Assembly: GCF_000687455.2 (NCBI RefSeq)
Contig: NZ_JGVW01000055.1
Span: 1 to 48,323, forward strand
Direction of reading: 5' to 3'
Length of the DNA: 48,323 nt
Origin: Burkholderia sp. lig30
GTDB taxonomy: Bacteria; Pseudomonadota; Gammaproteobacteria; Burkholderiales; Burkholderiaceae
Part shown: piece after piece, positions 8,927 to 17,237 of the stretch
Numbering within the stretch: position 1 is the first letter of the stretch
Layout: each line of letters begins with the position of its first letter
Translations under genes and position numbers: made by a program
Notes under the pieces: generated by a model
Seen by the model: the letters and a program-made list of their open reading frames with translations, nothing else
The model's database searches: none
Told to the model about the DNA's origin: nothing

Positions 8927-11356
8927 ATGCAATTCCCTGAATCCTGGTTGAGAACCTTTGTCGATCCGCAACTGACGACCGACGAGCTGTCGCACGCGCT
9001 GACGATGGCGGGGCTTGAAGTCGAGTCGCTGCGGAAGGCGGCGCCGCCGACGTCGAAGATCGTCGTCGGGCGCGTGCTCGAAGTCGTCAAGCATCCGGAT
9101 GCGGACAAGCTCAATGTCTGCCAGGTCGATGCCGGCACGGGCGCGACGCTCAACATCGTCTGCGGTGCGCCGAACGTGGCGCCGGGCATCAAGGTGCCGG
9201 TCGCGCTCGTCGGTGCGGAACTGCCGCCCGCCGAGGAAGGCGGCAAGCCGTTCGCGATCAAGCTGTCGAAGCTGCGCGGCGTCGAGAGCCAGGGAATGCT
9301 GTGCTCGGCGCGCGAGCTGAAGCTGTCGGAAGACCACAGCGGTCTGTTGATCCTGCCGGAAGACACGCCGATCGGCCAGGATATCCGCGATACGCTGAAC
9401 CTCGACGACGCGATCTTCGAAATCAAGCTGACGCCGAACAAGGCGGACTGCCTGTCGGTGTTCGGCATCGCGCGCGAGACTGCCGCGATCACCGGTGCGC
9501 CGCTGACGACGCCCGACATCCGCCCGGTGCGCGCGGAACTCGACGAGACGCTGCCGGTACGCATCGCCGCGCCGGATCTGTGCGGCCGCTTCTCGGGCCG
9601 CGTGATCCGCGGTGTGAACGCGCGCGCGAAGACGCCGCAATGGATGGTCGAGCGTCTCGAGCGCGCCGGCCAGCGCAGCGTGTCGGCGCTCGTCGACATC
9701 TCGAACTACGTGATGTTCGAGCTGGGCCGTCCGTCGCACGTGTTCGACCTGGACAAGATCCATGGCGGCATCGAGGTGCGCTGGGGCAAGCGCGGCGAGT
9801 CGCTCAAGCTGCTGAACGGCAACACGGTCGAGCTGGACGAGACGGTCGGCGTGATCGCCGACGACCGCCAGGTCGAAAGCCTCGCGGGCATCATGGGCGG
9901 CGACAGTACGGCCGTGACGCTCGACACCACCAACATCTACCTCGAGGCCGCGTTCTGGTGGCCGGACAGCATCCGCGGCCGCGCGCGCAAGTACAACTTC
10001 TCGACCGATGCGGCCCACCGCTTCGAGCGCGGCGTCGACTACGCGACGACCGTCGAGCACGTCGAGCGCATCACGCAGCTGATCCTCGAGATCTGCGGCG
10101 GCAAGGCGGGCCCGGTCGACGACCAGGCGGTCAACCTGCCGGAGCGTGCTCCGGTGAAGATGCGTGTGTCGCGCGCCAACCGCATCATCGGCGTGACGAT
10201 CGACGGTGACGAGATCGCCGGCATCTTCACGCGCCTCGGCCTGTCGTTCGAGCGTGACGGCGACGTGTTTTCGGTCATGCCGCCGTCGCACCGCTTCGAC
10301 ATCGAGATCGAGGAAGACCTGATCGAGGAAGTGGCGCGCATCCATGGCTTCGAGAAGATCCCGGCGCGCCCGCCCGTCGCGGCGAGCGAGATGCGCCCGA
10401 CCAACGAGACGCAGCGCTCGATCCACGTGATCCGTCATGCGCTGGCGGCGCGCGACTACGCGGAAACCGTCAACTTCAGCTTCGTCGATGCGGGGTGGGA
10501 GCGCGACTTCGCCGGCAACGAGAATCCGATTCGTCTGCTGAATCCGATCGCGAGCCAGCTGTCGGTGATGCGCACGACGCTGTTCGGCAGCCTCATCAGC
10601 GTGCTGCGCCACAACCTGAACCGCCGTGCCGACCGCGTGCGTGTGTTCGAGACGGGCCGCGTGTTCCTGGCCGATTCGTCGATCAAGGCGGGCGAGCTGG
10701 TCGTCGAGGGCTACGCGCAGCCGAAGCGTGTCGGCGCGCTCGCGTACGGGCCGGCGATCGACGAGCAGTGGGGCGCGGCAACGCGCGCGGTGGACTTCTT
10801 CGACGTGAAGGGCGATGTCGAGGCGCTGCTGGCGCCGGCCGTCGCGCGCTTCGTGAAGGCCGAGCACCCGGCGCTGCATCCGGGCCGCAGTGCACGCATC
10901 GAGATCGACGGCAACACGGTCGGCTTCATCGGCGAACTGCACCCGCGCCTGATGCAGAAGTATGAGCTGCCGCATGCGCCGGTGATGTTCGAGATCGATG
11001 CGGATGCGCTGATCGCGCGCGCGCTGCCGGCGCCGACCGATGTGTCGAAATTCCCGCCGGTGCGCCGCGATATCGCGGTCGTGGTCGATCAGTCGGTCGA
11101 GGTTCAGGCCCTCTTCGACGAAATGAAGAAGGCGCTTGCCGACGACGCCTGCCGGTTCGTCCAGAAGGTTGTACTCTTCGACGAATTTCGTGCAAAATCA
11201 AATACTTCCGGTGGACTTGCCGAGCACGAGAAGAGCCTGGCCTTCCGCGTGACGCTGCAGGACGCGGCCGGCACGCTGCAGGACGAGGTGGTCGATCGTG
11301 CGATCCAGATGCTCGTCGAGCGGATGGCGGCCGCAGGCGCGCGCATGCGCGGCTGA
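8927..11356 (+). CDS. pheT: phenylalanyl-tRNA synthetase beta subunit
   Basis: At 809 residues it matches bacterial PheT. The N terminus [14 protein letters not shown] leads into an EMAP/OB-type tRNA-binding domain (about 40-150, with [15 protein letters not shown]). B3/B4 editing domains (about 210-400), the B5 domain (about 410-480), a catalytic-like core and a C-terminal ferredoxin-like anticodon-binding domain (about 715-809, with [12 protein letters not shown]) follow. It edits mischarged Tyr-tRNA-Phe. It is followed by a terminator that lies just before ihfA. An A/T-rich patch near 11169-11215 could hold an ihfA promoter, but no good pair of boxes is seen. Confidence 0.97.
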   Translation: MQFPESWLRTFVDPQLTTDELSHALTMAGLEVESLRKAAPPTSKIVVGRVLEVVKHPDADKLNVCQVDAGTGATLNIVCGAPNVAPGIKVPVALVGAELPPAEEGGKPFAIKLSKLRGVESQGMLCSARELKLSEDHSGLLILPEDTPIGQDIRDTLNLDDAIFEIKLTPNKADCLSVFGIARETAAITGAPLTTPDIRPVRAELDETLPVRIAAPDLCGRFSGRVIRGVNARAKTPQWMVERLERAGQRSVSALVDISNYVMFELGRPSHVFDLDKIHGGIEVRWGKRGESLKLLNGNTVELDETVGVIADDRQVESLAGIMGGDSTAVTLDTTNIYLEAAFWWPDSIRGRARKYNFSTDAAHRFERGVDYATTVEHVERITQLILEICGGKAGPVDDQAVNLPERAPVKMRVSRANRIIGVTIDGDEIAGIFTRLGLSFERDGDVFSVMPPSHRFDIEIEEDLIEEVARIHGFEKIPARPPVAASEMRPTNETQRSIHVIRHALAARDYAETVNFSFVDAGWERDFAGNENPIRLLNPIASQLSVMRTTLFGSLISVLRHNLNRRADRVRVFETGRVFLADSSIKAGELVVEGYAQPKRVGALAYGPAIDEQWGAATRAVDFFDVKGDVEALLAPAVARFVKAEHPALHPGRSARIEIDGNTVGFIGELHPRLMQKYELPHAPVMFEIDADALIARALPAPTDVSKFPPVRRDIAVVVDQSVEVQALFDEMKKALADDACRFVQKVVLFDEFRAKSNTSGGLAEHEKSLAFRVTLQDAAGTLQDEVVDRAIQMLVERMAAAGARMRG

Positions 11357-11361
11357 GGAAG

Positions 11362-11392
11362 AAGCCCGCCCGTGACGCGGGCGGCTTTTTCC
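11362..11392 (+). terminator. terminator-like hairpin between pheT and ihfA
   Basis: A C/G-rich arm (AGCCCGCCCG) pairs with CGGGCGGCT with a small bulge, and five T residues follow. It ends six bases before a possible GTG start for ihfA, so read-through may be common or ihfA may have its own promoter inside pheT. Confidence 0.7.
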
Positions 11393-11421
11393 CCATCGTG
11401 AGTTTTGGTTTAACGCGCTGT

Positions 11422-11832
11422 ATGGCAGATATGAACGACATGACCTCGAGTGAATTCGAAGCCCTTCTGACGGCGCAACGCAGCGCCATGAGCCGTGACG
11501 CCTCGGCGCCGGCGTCCGCCGAGACGCCGACGCTGACGAAGGCGGAGCTGGCCGACCTGCTGTTCGACAGCGTCGGGCTGAACAAGCGTGAGGCGAAGGA
11601 CATGGTCGAGGCGTTCTTCGAAGTGATCCGCGATGCGCTGGAGAACGGCGAGAGCGTCAAACTGTCGGGCTTCGGCAACTTCCAGTTGCGGGACAAGCCG
11701 CAGCGTCCGGGCCGCAATCCGAAAACGGGCGAGGCGATCCCGATCGCCGCACGCCGGGTGGTGACCTTCCACGCGAGCCAGAAGCTGAAGGCACTGGTCG
11801 AAAGCGGCGCGGAATCGGATCTCGCGCGCTGA
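11422..11832 (+). CDS. ihfA: integration host factor alpha subunit
   Basis: The HU/IHF-family protein has the alpha-specific core [23 protein letters not shown] and the DNA-contact arm region [18 protein letters not shown]. Together with IHF-beta it bends DNA at specific sites and assists transcription, recombination and transposition. Compared with E. coli IHF-alpha (99 residues) it has an N-terminal extension of about 30 residues rich in Ala/Ser. ATG 11422 is one of several possible starts (GTG 11398, ATG 11431, ATG 11440), and no strong ribosome-binding site decides between them. Gene order pheT-ihfA-merR matches other proteobacteria. Confidence 0.93.
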   Translation: MADMNDMTSSEFEALLTAQRSAMSRDASAPASAETPTLTKAELADLLFDSVGLNKREAKDMVEAFFEVIRDALENGESVKLSGFGNFQLRDKPQRPGRNPKTGEAIPIAARRVVTFHASQKLKALVESGAESDLAR

Positions 11833-11876
11833 TCCCCCGCGCGGCCGCCGCGCACTTTACCGATGGTTGACTGACG

Positions 11877-12293
11877 ATGACCACGACGGTTGACAAAGTC
11901 GTCTTGCCTCCGATTCCCGCGAAGCGCTACTTCACGATCGGCGAAGTGAGCGAGCTGTGTGGCGTCAAGCCGCACGTGCTGCGCTATTGGGAGCAGGAAT
12001 TCACGCAGTTGCGGCCGGTGAAGCGGCGCGGTAACCGCCGCTATTATCAGCACCACGAAGTGCTGCTGATCCGGCGGATCCGCGAATTGCTCTACGAACA
12101 GGGCTTCACGATCAATGGCGCGCGCAACCGGCTCGATGCGCCGGGCGGCGATCGCGGCGAGCCGGCTCCGGCCGTGGAGGCCGAGGCATCGGCGGCCGAC
12201 GCGAAGCCGGCAAGCCAGCCGGGCAGCGCCGTCGACGTTGCCGCGTTGCGTCAGGCGCTGCTCGACGTGATCGACGGGTTGAAGCAAGACTGA
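11877..12293 (+). CDS. MerR-family transcriptional regulator
   Basis: The 138-residue protein has an N-terminal MerR winged helix: YFTIGEVSELCGVKPHVLRYW followed by a wing with RRGNRRYYQHHEVLLI (about residues 18-80). The C-terminal half is rich in Ala, Glu and Pro and shows no cysteine-based metal site, so an effector cannot be predicted. A gene of this type directly after ihfA is common in beta- and gammaproteobacteria. It starts 44 bases after ihfA and is probably co-transcribed. A terminator follows at 12361. Confidence 0.9.
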   Translation: MTTTVDKVVLPPIPAKRYFTIGEVSELCGVKPHVLRYWEQEFTQLRPVKRRGNRRYYQHHEVLLIRRIRELLYEQGFTINGARNRLDAPGGDRGEPAPAVEAEASAADAKPASQPGSAVDVAALRQALLDVIDGLKQD

Positions 12294-12360
12294 GAAGATC
12301 GCGCGTCAGCGCCAGGCCCGGCGGCGTCGTACTCCCGGGCTCGATGAGATGGTCAGCCCG

Positions 12361-12397
12361 ATCCCCACTCAGCGGACGACGTCGAGTGGGGATTTTT
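12361..12397 (+). terminator. bidirectional terminator between merR and the leftward gene
   Basis: ATCCCCACTC (12361-12370) and GAGTGGGGAT (12384-12393) form a perfect 10-bp stem around a 13-nt loop, followed by a T-run. It sits between two converging genes and could serve both strands. Nothing else is seen in 12294-12416. Confidence 0.85.
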
Positions 12398-12416
12398 CAT
12401 GGGTCGCGCGCTGGTC

Positions 12417-14645
12417 TCATCGCGCGGCCAGCGGATTCCTCTGTCCGAGGTCGACGACCAGCGTGCCGTCCGCCAGCATGCGCACCGAGCCTTGCGCGAC
12501 CTGGCTGCGATAGCCGTAGAGATCGAACGGCATCGGGTTCGCATCGGCCGAATTCCGGATCAGTGCACGGACGTTCAGCTCGAGGACGTTGAACATCTTC
12601 ATGTCGCCGCCTTCCATCCACATGTAGCTCTTCGCGTCGACGGGCGGGCGGCTTGGCGCTCGTGCGTCGGAGGCATGCCGGAACGTCAGGCGCAAGCCGT
12701 CGCGCTCGACGCTCGCCTGCGCGAGCCGGCCGTCGAGGCGCGGCGGCGGGAAGGCCGTGTACTGGTCTAGCACCAGCGTGTCGCCGCGCAGCGCCGCGCC
12801 CCGCCGCTGGAGCGGCGTGAGCGACGCCAGTTCGATGCCGAGCGCGCGCAGCAATCGCGCCTGCGGGATGCCGAGCACCGACACCCGGGTCGGCGCGAAC
12901 GCGAGATGCCGGTCGTCCAGCACCGACAGCGTGCCGCTCATGTTCGTCGGCAGCCACGCGCCGGGCACATGGTTCCACAGCTTGATGCCGCCTTGCACGC
13001 GCAGGTTCGGCCCGTCGGCGCTCAGTTGCAGATCGTTGAGCGAGCGCGGCGAATAGTCGAGCAGGTAGCCGTTGAAGAGCGCGGACAGCGCTTTCCACGA
13101 TTCGACGACCGACCCGCCGAGTATGCGGATGTCGTACTGGTTCGGGTCGTCCAGATCGACGGGGGCGCCCGCCTGTTTCGCGACAAGTTCGACGTCCAGT
13201 TCCTCGACGTGAAAGCCGATTTCGCCCGACAGGAAGAAATCGACGTTGCGCAGGTGGATCGTCGGGTGGCGGTTCGATACGTGCCGCTCGTCGAATGGCG
13301 CACGCGCGGCGCGGCGCATCGCCACCTTCCGTATGCCAGGCTGCGCGGGAGCGTCATCGGCGCGCGCGAACACGTCCCAATACTGGCGGAGATAGCGCAG
13401 CGCGTTCTGCTGCGCGGCGAGGAAGCCGTCGTTCAGTCGCGCGGCGGGACTGGCGGCCGGCGCGGCATTTGCGGCGTCCGGCGCGGTGCCGGCATAGGAG
13501 GGCATCCGGATCGCCATTGCGCCGCTTTCGTCGAAATTGAAGTAGCCGGCCGATACCTGTTCGCGGTAATGGTAGAGGTCGAAGACGAACGGCCTGCCGG
13601 CCGTACGTGGCTCGACCTCGCCGATCAGGATGTCGGCGTTCATCGGCATCGAGCGCATGAACTTGACGTCGCCGCCGCGGATGTACATTGCCTGCTGCGG
13701 TGCGTCCGGCGGCATCGCGAAGCCGGCGTGCGTGCCGTCGTCGAGCGTCAGGTCGAGTCCGGCAGGCGTGACGCGCAGCGCGGCGATCGTGATTTTCAGG
13801 CGCGGCGGCGGCATCAGCCGGTCGACCGACATCACGAGATCGTCGCCGGCCAGCCGCGCGATCGGCGTGTCGACCTTCAGCAGGTCGGACATCCGCATGT
13901 TCGCCGCGCGCATCACGGCTTGCGCATCGACTCCGGAGACCCGCACGGCGGTTGGATGGAATACCAGCTGATTGCCGTCCCGGATCGCGAGCGTGCCGGA
14001 CAGCGAGAACGGCACCCAGCCGTCGCGCTGCATCTCGCCGCGCAGGTGGATCACGCCATCGCCGGCCGTGACGACGAGCTTGCGCAGCGGTGCATGCCGA
14101 TAGCCGAAGATGTAGGTGTCGAAGAGGGCCGTCAGCTTGGCGCTGTCGAGCGTCACCGTGCCGCGATGCACGTCGATCCCGAAGCTCCTCGGGTCGTCGA
14201 AGACGATCGGTGCGCCGGCCTGCGTCGGCACCAGTGTCGCCGACAGCTGATGCACGTAGAAGCCCAGGTTGCCGACGATGCGGAAGTCGATGTCCCGGAG
14301 GAATGTCATCGCGCCGTTCTGGCCGGAGTCGCGCAGGCTGACCGGGCGGGGTTGCGTCAGGCGGATCGACGCGAGCGACGGCACGGTGCGCGCGGCTTGC
14401 TGCTCGCGCGCGAGGCGCTCGGCTTTCGTGCGTTCGACGGTAGTGGTGGCGCCCGGTGCGTTGGCGCTTGCGTTGCGCGATGTGTTGGGCTCCGTGCCGC
14501 CGGTGTCGAGCAGCGCGAACGCAAGCACAACGCAGCCGAGCACGCGTGCTGCGCGACGCGACGCCAGCACGGTGCGCGGCGGATGCGGGATCGATCGGGG
14601 TACTGTCAAAGGCGAGCGATGGCCGAGCCGGACCGTGTGTCGCAT
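12417..14645 (-). CDS. secreted or membrane-anchored protein with two copies of an unrecognised ~350-residue domain
   Basis: The protein has 742 residues from ATG 14645, which has GGAGA 7-8 bases upstream; the frame is open to 14726. A hydrophobic stretch at about residues 34-47 (RVLGCVVLAFALL) after a basic segment suggests a signal peptide or anchor. Two homologous halves begin at about residues 115 and 463. They share landmarks: LRDIDFRIVG versus LRNVDFFLSG, QAGAPIVFDDP versus QAGAPVDLDDP, MYIRGGDVKFM versus MWMEGGDMKMF, and PFVFDLYHYREQV versus PFDLYGYRSQV. Each half looks beta-rich. I do not recognise the family. The repeats resemble envelope AsmA-type beta folds only loosely, so no function is assigned. 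It is the last host gene before the prophage and is transcribed away from it. Confidence 0.85.
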   Translation of the reverse strand: MRHTVRLGHRSPLTVPRSIPHPPRTVLASRRAARVLGCVVLAFALLDTGGTEPNTSRNASANAPGATTTVERTKAERLAREQQAARTVPSLASIRLTQPRPVSLRDSGQNGAMTFLRDIDFRIVGNLGFYVHQLSATLVPTQAGAPIVFDDPRSFGIDVHRGTVTLDSAKLTALFDTYIFGYRHAPLRKLVVTAGDGVIHLRGEMQRDGWVPFSLSGTLAIRDGNQLVFHPTAVRVSGVDAQAVMRAANMRMSDLLKVDTPIARLAGDDLVMSVDRLMPPPRLKITIAALRVTPAGLDLTLDDGTHAGFAMPPDAPQQAMYIRGGDVKFMRSMPMNADILIGEVEPRTAGRPFVFDLYHYREQVSAGYFNFDESGAMAIRMPSYAGTAPDAANAAPAASPAARLNDGFLAAQQNALRYLRQYWDVFARADDAPAQPGIRKVAMRRAARAPFDERHVSNRHPTIHLRNVDFFLSGEIGFHVEELDVELVAKQAGAPVDLDDPNQYDIRILGGSVVESWKALSALFNGYLLDYSPRSLNDLQLSADGPNLRVQGGIKLWNHVPGAWLPTNMSGTLSVLDDRHLAFAPTRVSVLGIPQARLLRALGIELASLTPLQRRGAALRGDTLVLDQYTAFPPPRLDGRLAQASVERDGLRLTFRHASDARAPSRPPVDAKSYMWMEGGDMKMFNVLELNVRALIRNSADANPMPFDLYGYRSQVAQGSVRMLADGTLVVDLGQRNPLAAR

Positions 14646-14855
14646 CGTCTGTCTCCATGTCCTGTCGTGATCGCACGCGGGAGCGCGGTGCGCGTCGCCG
14701 GGTGTCGGTGGCGAGCAGTGTGGCATAGCGCGCTAGAGCGGCGTTACCAAACAGCGGACGGTGAAGGCGGAACGGCGGGTGCGTGGCGGCGCAATGGGGG
14801 CGGGGCGGTTTGTCCGGCGGATCAAACGGGCCGTGTGGCTATGGGGTGGTGCCCG

Positions 14856-15000
14856 TTTTGACACTGCAGAGAAACGTCACAAAAATCCCGAAAACCCGCA
14901 CGGCGCAAGGCTGAGAGCGATTTAACCCGGCGCAAGACAGGAGCGCGAAAAGTGCGCGAAATCGAGCAGCCATCGGCAGATTTCGCGCACTTTTTGACAC
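14856..15000. repeat. possible transposase-binding repeats at the left prophage end
   Basis: TTTTGACAC occurs at 14856-14864 and again at 14992-15000 in the same orientation, each followed by a purine-rich segment with a run of A residues (AAAAATCCCG and AAAAACCGGG). Mu-type left ends carry several transposase sites spaced over about 150 bp. The position outside the first phage gene fits such a role, but the sites are inferred from repetition only. 14646-14849 upstream holds no gene I can support. Confidence 0.4.
14948..14994 (-). terminator. long perfect inverted repeat after the repressor gene
   Basis: AAAAGTGCGCGAAATC (14948-14963) and GATTTCGCGCACTTTT (14979-14994) are a perfect 16-bp inverted repeat with a 15-nt loop, 31 bases beyond the repressor stop. 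The A/T ends of the stem give a U-run on either strand. It is most simply a terminator for the leftward repressor transcript and against read-through from the host. It could also be part of the transposase-binding end. Confidence 0.75.
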
Positions 15001-15025
15001 CGGAACGAGCAAAAACCGGGCAGTT

Positions 15026-15757
15026 TCAGACCTGCCGCCCAAACCACACGACTCGCCCGATGACGGCGAAATCGGCTGGCGGCTTTTCCATGTTCACTTC
15101 GAACGGCTCATAGGCCGGATTGGCACTGCTGACGCGAAGGATCGCGCCTGGCAGCCGCTGCAACGTTTTAACGATCACATCTCCGTCGATCCGCAGCACG
15201 TAAATACCAGCCGCCCCACTGATCTGGCTTCGGTCGATCAAGATCACATCCCGGTCATTCAGTACCCCCTGCTGGGAGTCCCCCTTCACCGACAGTACCG
15301 ACAGATCCGCTGGATTGGCGTGCAGGTAGTTTTCAATCCAGTATCGGCGGAACGCCATCGTGTGCGTGGGCGTCTCGTCGGTCACGGCTTGGCCGTGACC
15401 GGCTGCGGCCTTCACGTTGTAGCGCGGGACGAAAACAAACTCGGATATATCGACGGGATTGCCGAGCGTGTCATGCGTTTGAGACCCGTGACTACTGGTA
15501 GTGGTTGACGAATCACCATCAGCCATCCATTCCAAGCTGCGGCCAGATGCACGAGCCAGCTTCACGATTACCTCAAAGGGCGGCTTACTGTCCCCTCTGA
15601 TGTACCGGCGAAGCATGTCATCTGAGACACCTGCTGCAGCAGCGGCAGCTACACGTCCCCCAATCACCCGGCATGCCGCGTTTATGCGGCTTCCGATCCC
15701 CTCAAGAGGAAACGGAACCCGAACATCCGCGTGATCAAGGCTTTCCGGTTCTGACAT
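15026..15757 (-). CDS. phage repressor, XRE-type DNA-binding domain with S24 peptidase domain
   Basis: The 243-residue protein has an N-terminal helix-turn-helix (about 20-80) and a LexA/CI-type S24 peptidase domain (about 105-243). The probable nucleophile is Ser161 in VKGDSQQGVL and the base is Lys197 in DVIVKTL. A likely self-cleavage site is the Ala119-Gly120 pair in VKAAAGHG. The usual GDSMEPT motif is changed to GDSQQGV, so cleavage rates may differ. It should keep the prophage silent and be inactivated by RecA during DNA damage; that role is inferred from the family. It is divergent from ner across an operator region and ends before a strong terminator. No strong Shine-Dalgarno sequence precedes the ATG. 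Confidence 0.9.
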   Translation of the reverse strand: MSEPESLDHADVRVPFPLEGIGSRINAACRVIGGRVAAAAAAGVSDDMLRRYIRGDSKPPFEVIVKLARASGRSLEWMADGDSSTTTSSHGSQTHDTLGNPVDISEFVFVPRYNVKAAAGHGQAVTDETPTHTMAFRRYWIENYLHANPADLSVLSVKGDSQQGVLNDRDVILIDRSQISGAAGIYVLRIDGDVIVKTLQRLPGAILRVSSANPAYEPFEVNMEKPPADFAVIGRVVWFGRQV

Positions 15758-15777
15758 AAGTTGCTGAAATCAATAGT

Positions 15778-15791
15778 AATTCCTTGGAATT
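15778..15791. promoter_or_regulatory. possible operator near the repressor start
   Basis: AATTCC-TT-GGAATT is a 14-bp inverted repeat 21 bases from the repressor start codon. On the minus strand it abuts a TACTAT that could be a -10 box for the repressor gene. It may serve autoregulation. The half-sites differ from those of the operator at 15844, so it may bind Ner rather than the repressor. Confidence 0.4.
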
Positions 15792-15843
15792 CGAGAGAAA
15801 TTTCGGGGTTCTGAAACGGAAAAGAATCGGAAACACGAATTTT

Positions 15844-15861
15844 CTCTTGATCGACCAAGAG
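15844..15861. promoter_or_regulatory. possible operator overlapping the early promoter
   Basis: CTCTTGATCGACCAAGAG is an 18-bp near-perfect palindrome with one mismatched symmetric pair. It overlaps the -35 box of the proposed early promoter, so a bound repressor would block transcription of ner and the transposition genes. Confidence 0.55.
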
Positions 15862-15876
15862 TTTGTGCGTTAAGAT
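15847..15876 (+). promoter_or_regulatory. proposed early promoter (Pe)
   Basis: TTGATC (15847-15852) and TAAGAT (15871-15876) are 18 bases apart, 31 bases before the ner start. This is the only reasonable rightward pair in the repressor-ner gap and it is overlaid by a palindrome, as expected for the lysogeny switch. Confidence 0.5.
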
Positions 15877-15907
15877 CCACGCATATATTCACGGACTGGG
15901 TGAACAA

Positions 15908-16225
15908 ATGCGCACATACGAGCAGCAAAAAAATAGTGGCGAAGACTGGAGCGCCAACAAGATTAGATACGCCCTCTATGAAGCCGGCTGGAATTGGTCG
16001 TCGCTTGCTAAAGCCACTGGGTACGCCAGTAGCGCAGCTCTTCGCAACGCCGCAGCACGACCGTATCCCAAGGCCGAGCGAATCATTGCAAGCGCAATTG
16101 GTGTCGCACCCGAAACTATCTGGCCGAGCCGATACGAGAAACGGAATTTTACGCCCGTTTTGTCACCATCCACCCCTGTCTGTGTGCCGCGTCGCGGGCA
16201 TCAGCTCGCTGCTGCGATGGAGTGA
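15908..16225 (+). CDS. ner: Ner/Nlp-family transcriptional regulator
   Basis: The 105-residue protein carries a helix-turn-helix like Mu Ner and host Nlp/SfsB: WSSLAKATGYASSAALRNA and the diagnostic IGVAPETIWPSRY. In Mu, Ner damps early transcription and repressor synthesis at the start of lytic growth. It is divergent from the repressor, the same position as in Mu. I chose ATG 15908 (MRTYEQQKNSGEDW), since upstream residues of the longer frame from 15863 overlap the promoter and look non-coding. The segment after IWPSRY is longer than in Mu Ner and has no recognisable motif. Confidence 0.9.
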   Translation: MRTYEQQKNSGEDWSANKIRYALYEAGWNWSSLAKATGYASSAALRNAAARPYPKAERIIASAIGVAPETIWPSRYEKRNFTPVLSPSTPVCVPRRGHQLAAAME

Positions 16226-16232
16226 ATCGTAG

Positions 16233-16769
16233 ATGTGCCGAAGCCCGGACGCCACCACGACGATTCCCGATACAGACGAAACGAAGATGAGAAAACGTTC
16301 CTGGAAATCCCAGCACGCAACGAGCCTGAGCGAGGCATTCGAACTGTGCGTTGAGCATGCGGCGGAGCGCCGCCGGCCGGCCAAGGTATTGGCCGACCTG
16401 ATGGGCGTCGAGCTGAAGACGCTGTATCGTTGGCTGGCCGAGACGTCCATGCCGATGAACCGCGTTCGCCAGTTCGAGGAATTCTGTGGTGCACGCTTCG
16501 TTAGCGAGTACCTGTGCATTGCCGATGGGCGGCGCGTCGTAATCGAGATCCCGACCGGTCGGCGCCCAAATGTTGCCGATCTGTCCAGCCTGCAAAGCGC
16601 TTTTGCAGATGCGGCTGCGGTTCTGTGCCGCTACTACGCGTCCGGTCACGAACAGGCTGACGCGATTGCCGCGCTCACACACGCCATGACGCAGGCGGCA
16701 TACCACCGCGAGAACGTGACGAAGGATCGCGCGCCCGAGCTGCTGTTCGACGAAGCGGAGGCCAAGTGA
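16233..16769 (+). CDS. putative phage regulatory DNA-binding protein
   Basis: The 178-residue protein (160 if it starts at ATG 16287) has a helix-turn-helix-like segment, AKVLADLMGVELKTLYRWLAE at about residues 48-68. A basic segment after it (RRVVIEIPTGRRPN) and a mostly helical C-terminal half follow. It resembles phage CII-type or adaptor regulators in layout but I cannot place it in a named family. A GGAG lies 10 bases before ATG 16233. It follows ner by 7 bases, so it is in the early operon and may tune early transcription or lysogeny. Confidence 0.7.
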   Translation: MCRSPDATTTIPDTDETKMRKRSWKSQHATSLSEAFELCVEHAAERRRPAKVLADLMGVELKTLYRWLAETSMPMNRVRQFEEFCGARFVSEYLCIADGRRVVIEIPTGRRPNVADLSSLQSAFADAAAVLCRYYASGHEQADAIAALTHAMTQAAYHRENVTKDRAPELLFDEAEAK

Positions 16770-16784
16770 TGCAGTATCCGAACG

Positions 16785-17219
16785 CTACTCGAACGGGGAC
16801 GGTTCAATGTCCGCAAACGCCGTTGGCCACTGCGGAATGCGCATGCGCAAAAGCTCTCGGAATATCGACCCGGCAACGGATGTGGTGTCACGATAGGGCG
16901 CACCAGGTTCGAGCACTGGTGCGTTCAAGACAAGCGCATCTAGGACGGCGTGGGCCTGACGGCAATGAATTATCGCTGCTAGCGTTAGCAGCCGACGAAT
17001 CTCTTCGTCTGCCCATGCCTTGCGACGGTTGCGCTCCGACGGAGTCGCAGCAACGAACGCTTCAATCGCGTCCGCGTTTTTCTCGCGCCAGTCGAGCCAG
17101 ATTTGAAGCCCGGCGCGCCGTAAGTCGCGTGCGAGTGAAGCTATCTCTTCTTTGGTTAGAGAGTTTTCAAGTTCCGTCGCGAGTCGGATGCTGGCTGACG
17201 CGTACTGTCCTAATCCCAT
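16785..17219 (-). CDS. unknown protein encoded antisense to the early operon
   Basis: The 144-residue protein starts at ATG 17219 (MGLGQYASASIRLATELENS) with AGGAG 8-9 bases upstream. This strong site decides the start; the longer frame to 17672 runs antisense to the transposase gene and is rejected. The protein is mostly helical, with a charged centre (ASLARDLRRAG, DWREKNADAIEAF) and no transmembrane segment, signal peptide or motif I recognise. It is the only leftward gene in the prophage besides the repressor and could be expressed in the lysogen as a moron or immunity gene. That is inference. Its stop lies 15 bases beyond the convergent regulator gene and its start 18 bases from the transposase gene. 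Confidence 0.75.
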   Translation of the reverse strand: MGLGQYASASIRLATELENSLTKEEIASLARDLRRAGLQIWLDWREKNADAIEAFVAATPSERNRRKAWADEEIRRLLTLAAIIHCRQAHAVLDALVLNAPVLEPGAPYRDTTSVAGSIFRELLRMRIPQWPTAFADIEPSPFE

Positions 17220-17237
17220 TGCGCTCACTCCTCGGAA

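Noticed and set aside
7703..10975. 1090-codon leftward open frame opposite pheS and pheT
   Set aside because: It is a GC-driven antisense shadow of two certain genes, with no recognisable motif.
12294..12416. Possible tRNA gene after merR
   Set aside because: No cloverleaf, T-loop TTCGANTC motif or CCA end is present; only a terminator is seen.
12906..14861. 651-codon rightward frame opposite the duplicated-domain gene
   Set aside because: The leftward frame has repeated homologous domains, an export-like segment and a ribosome-binding site; the rightward translation has none of these.
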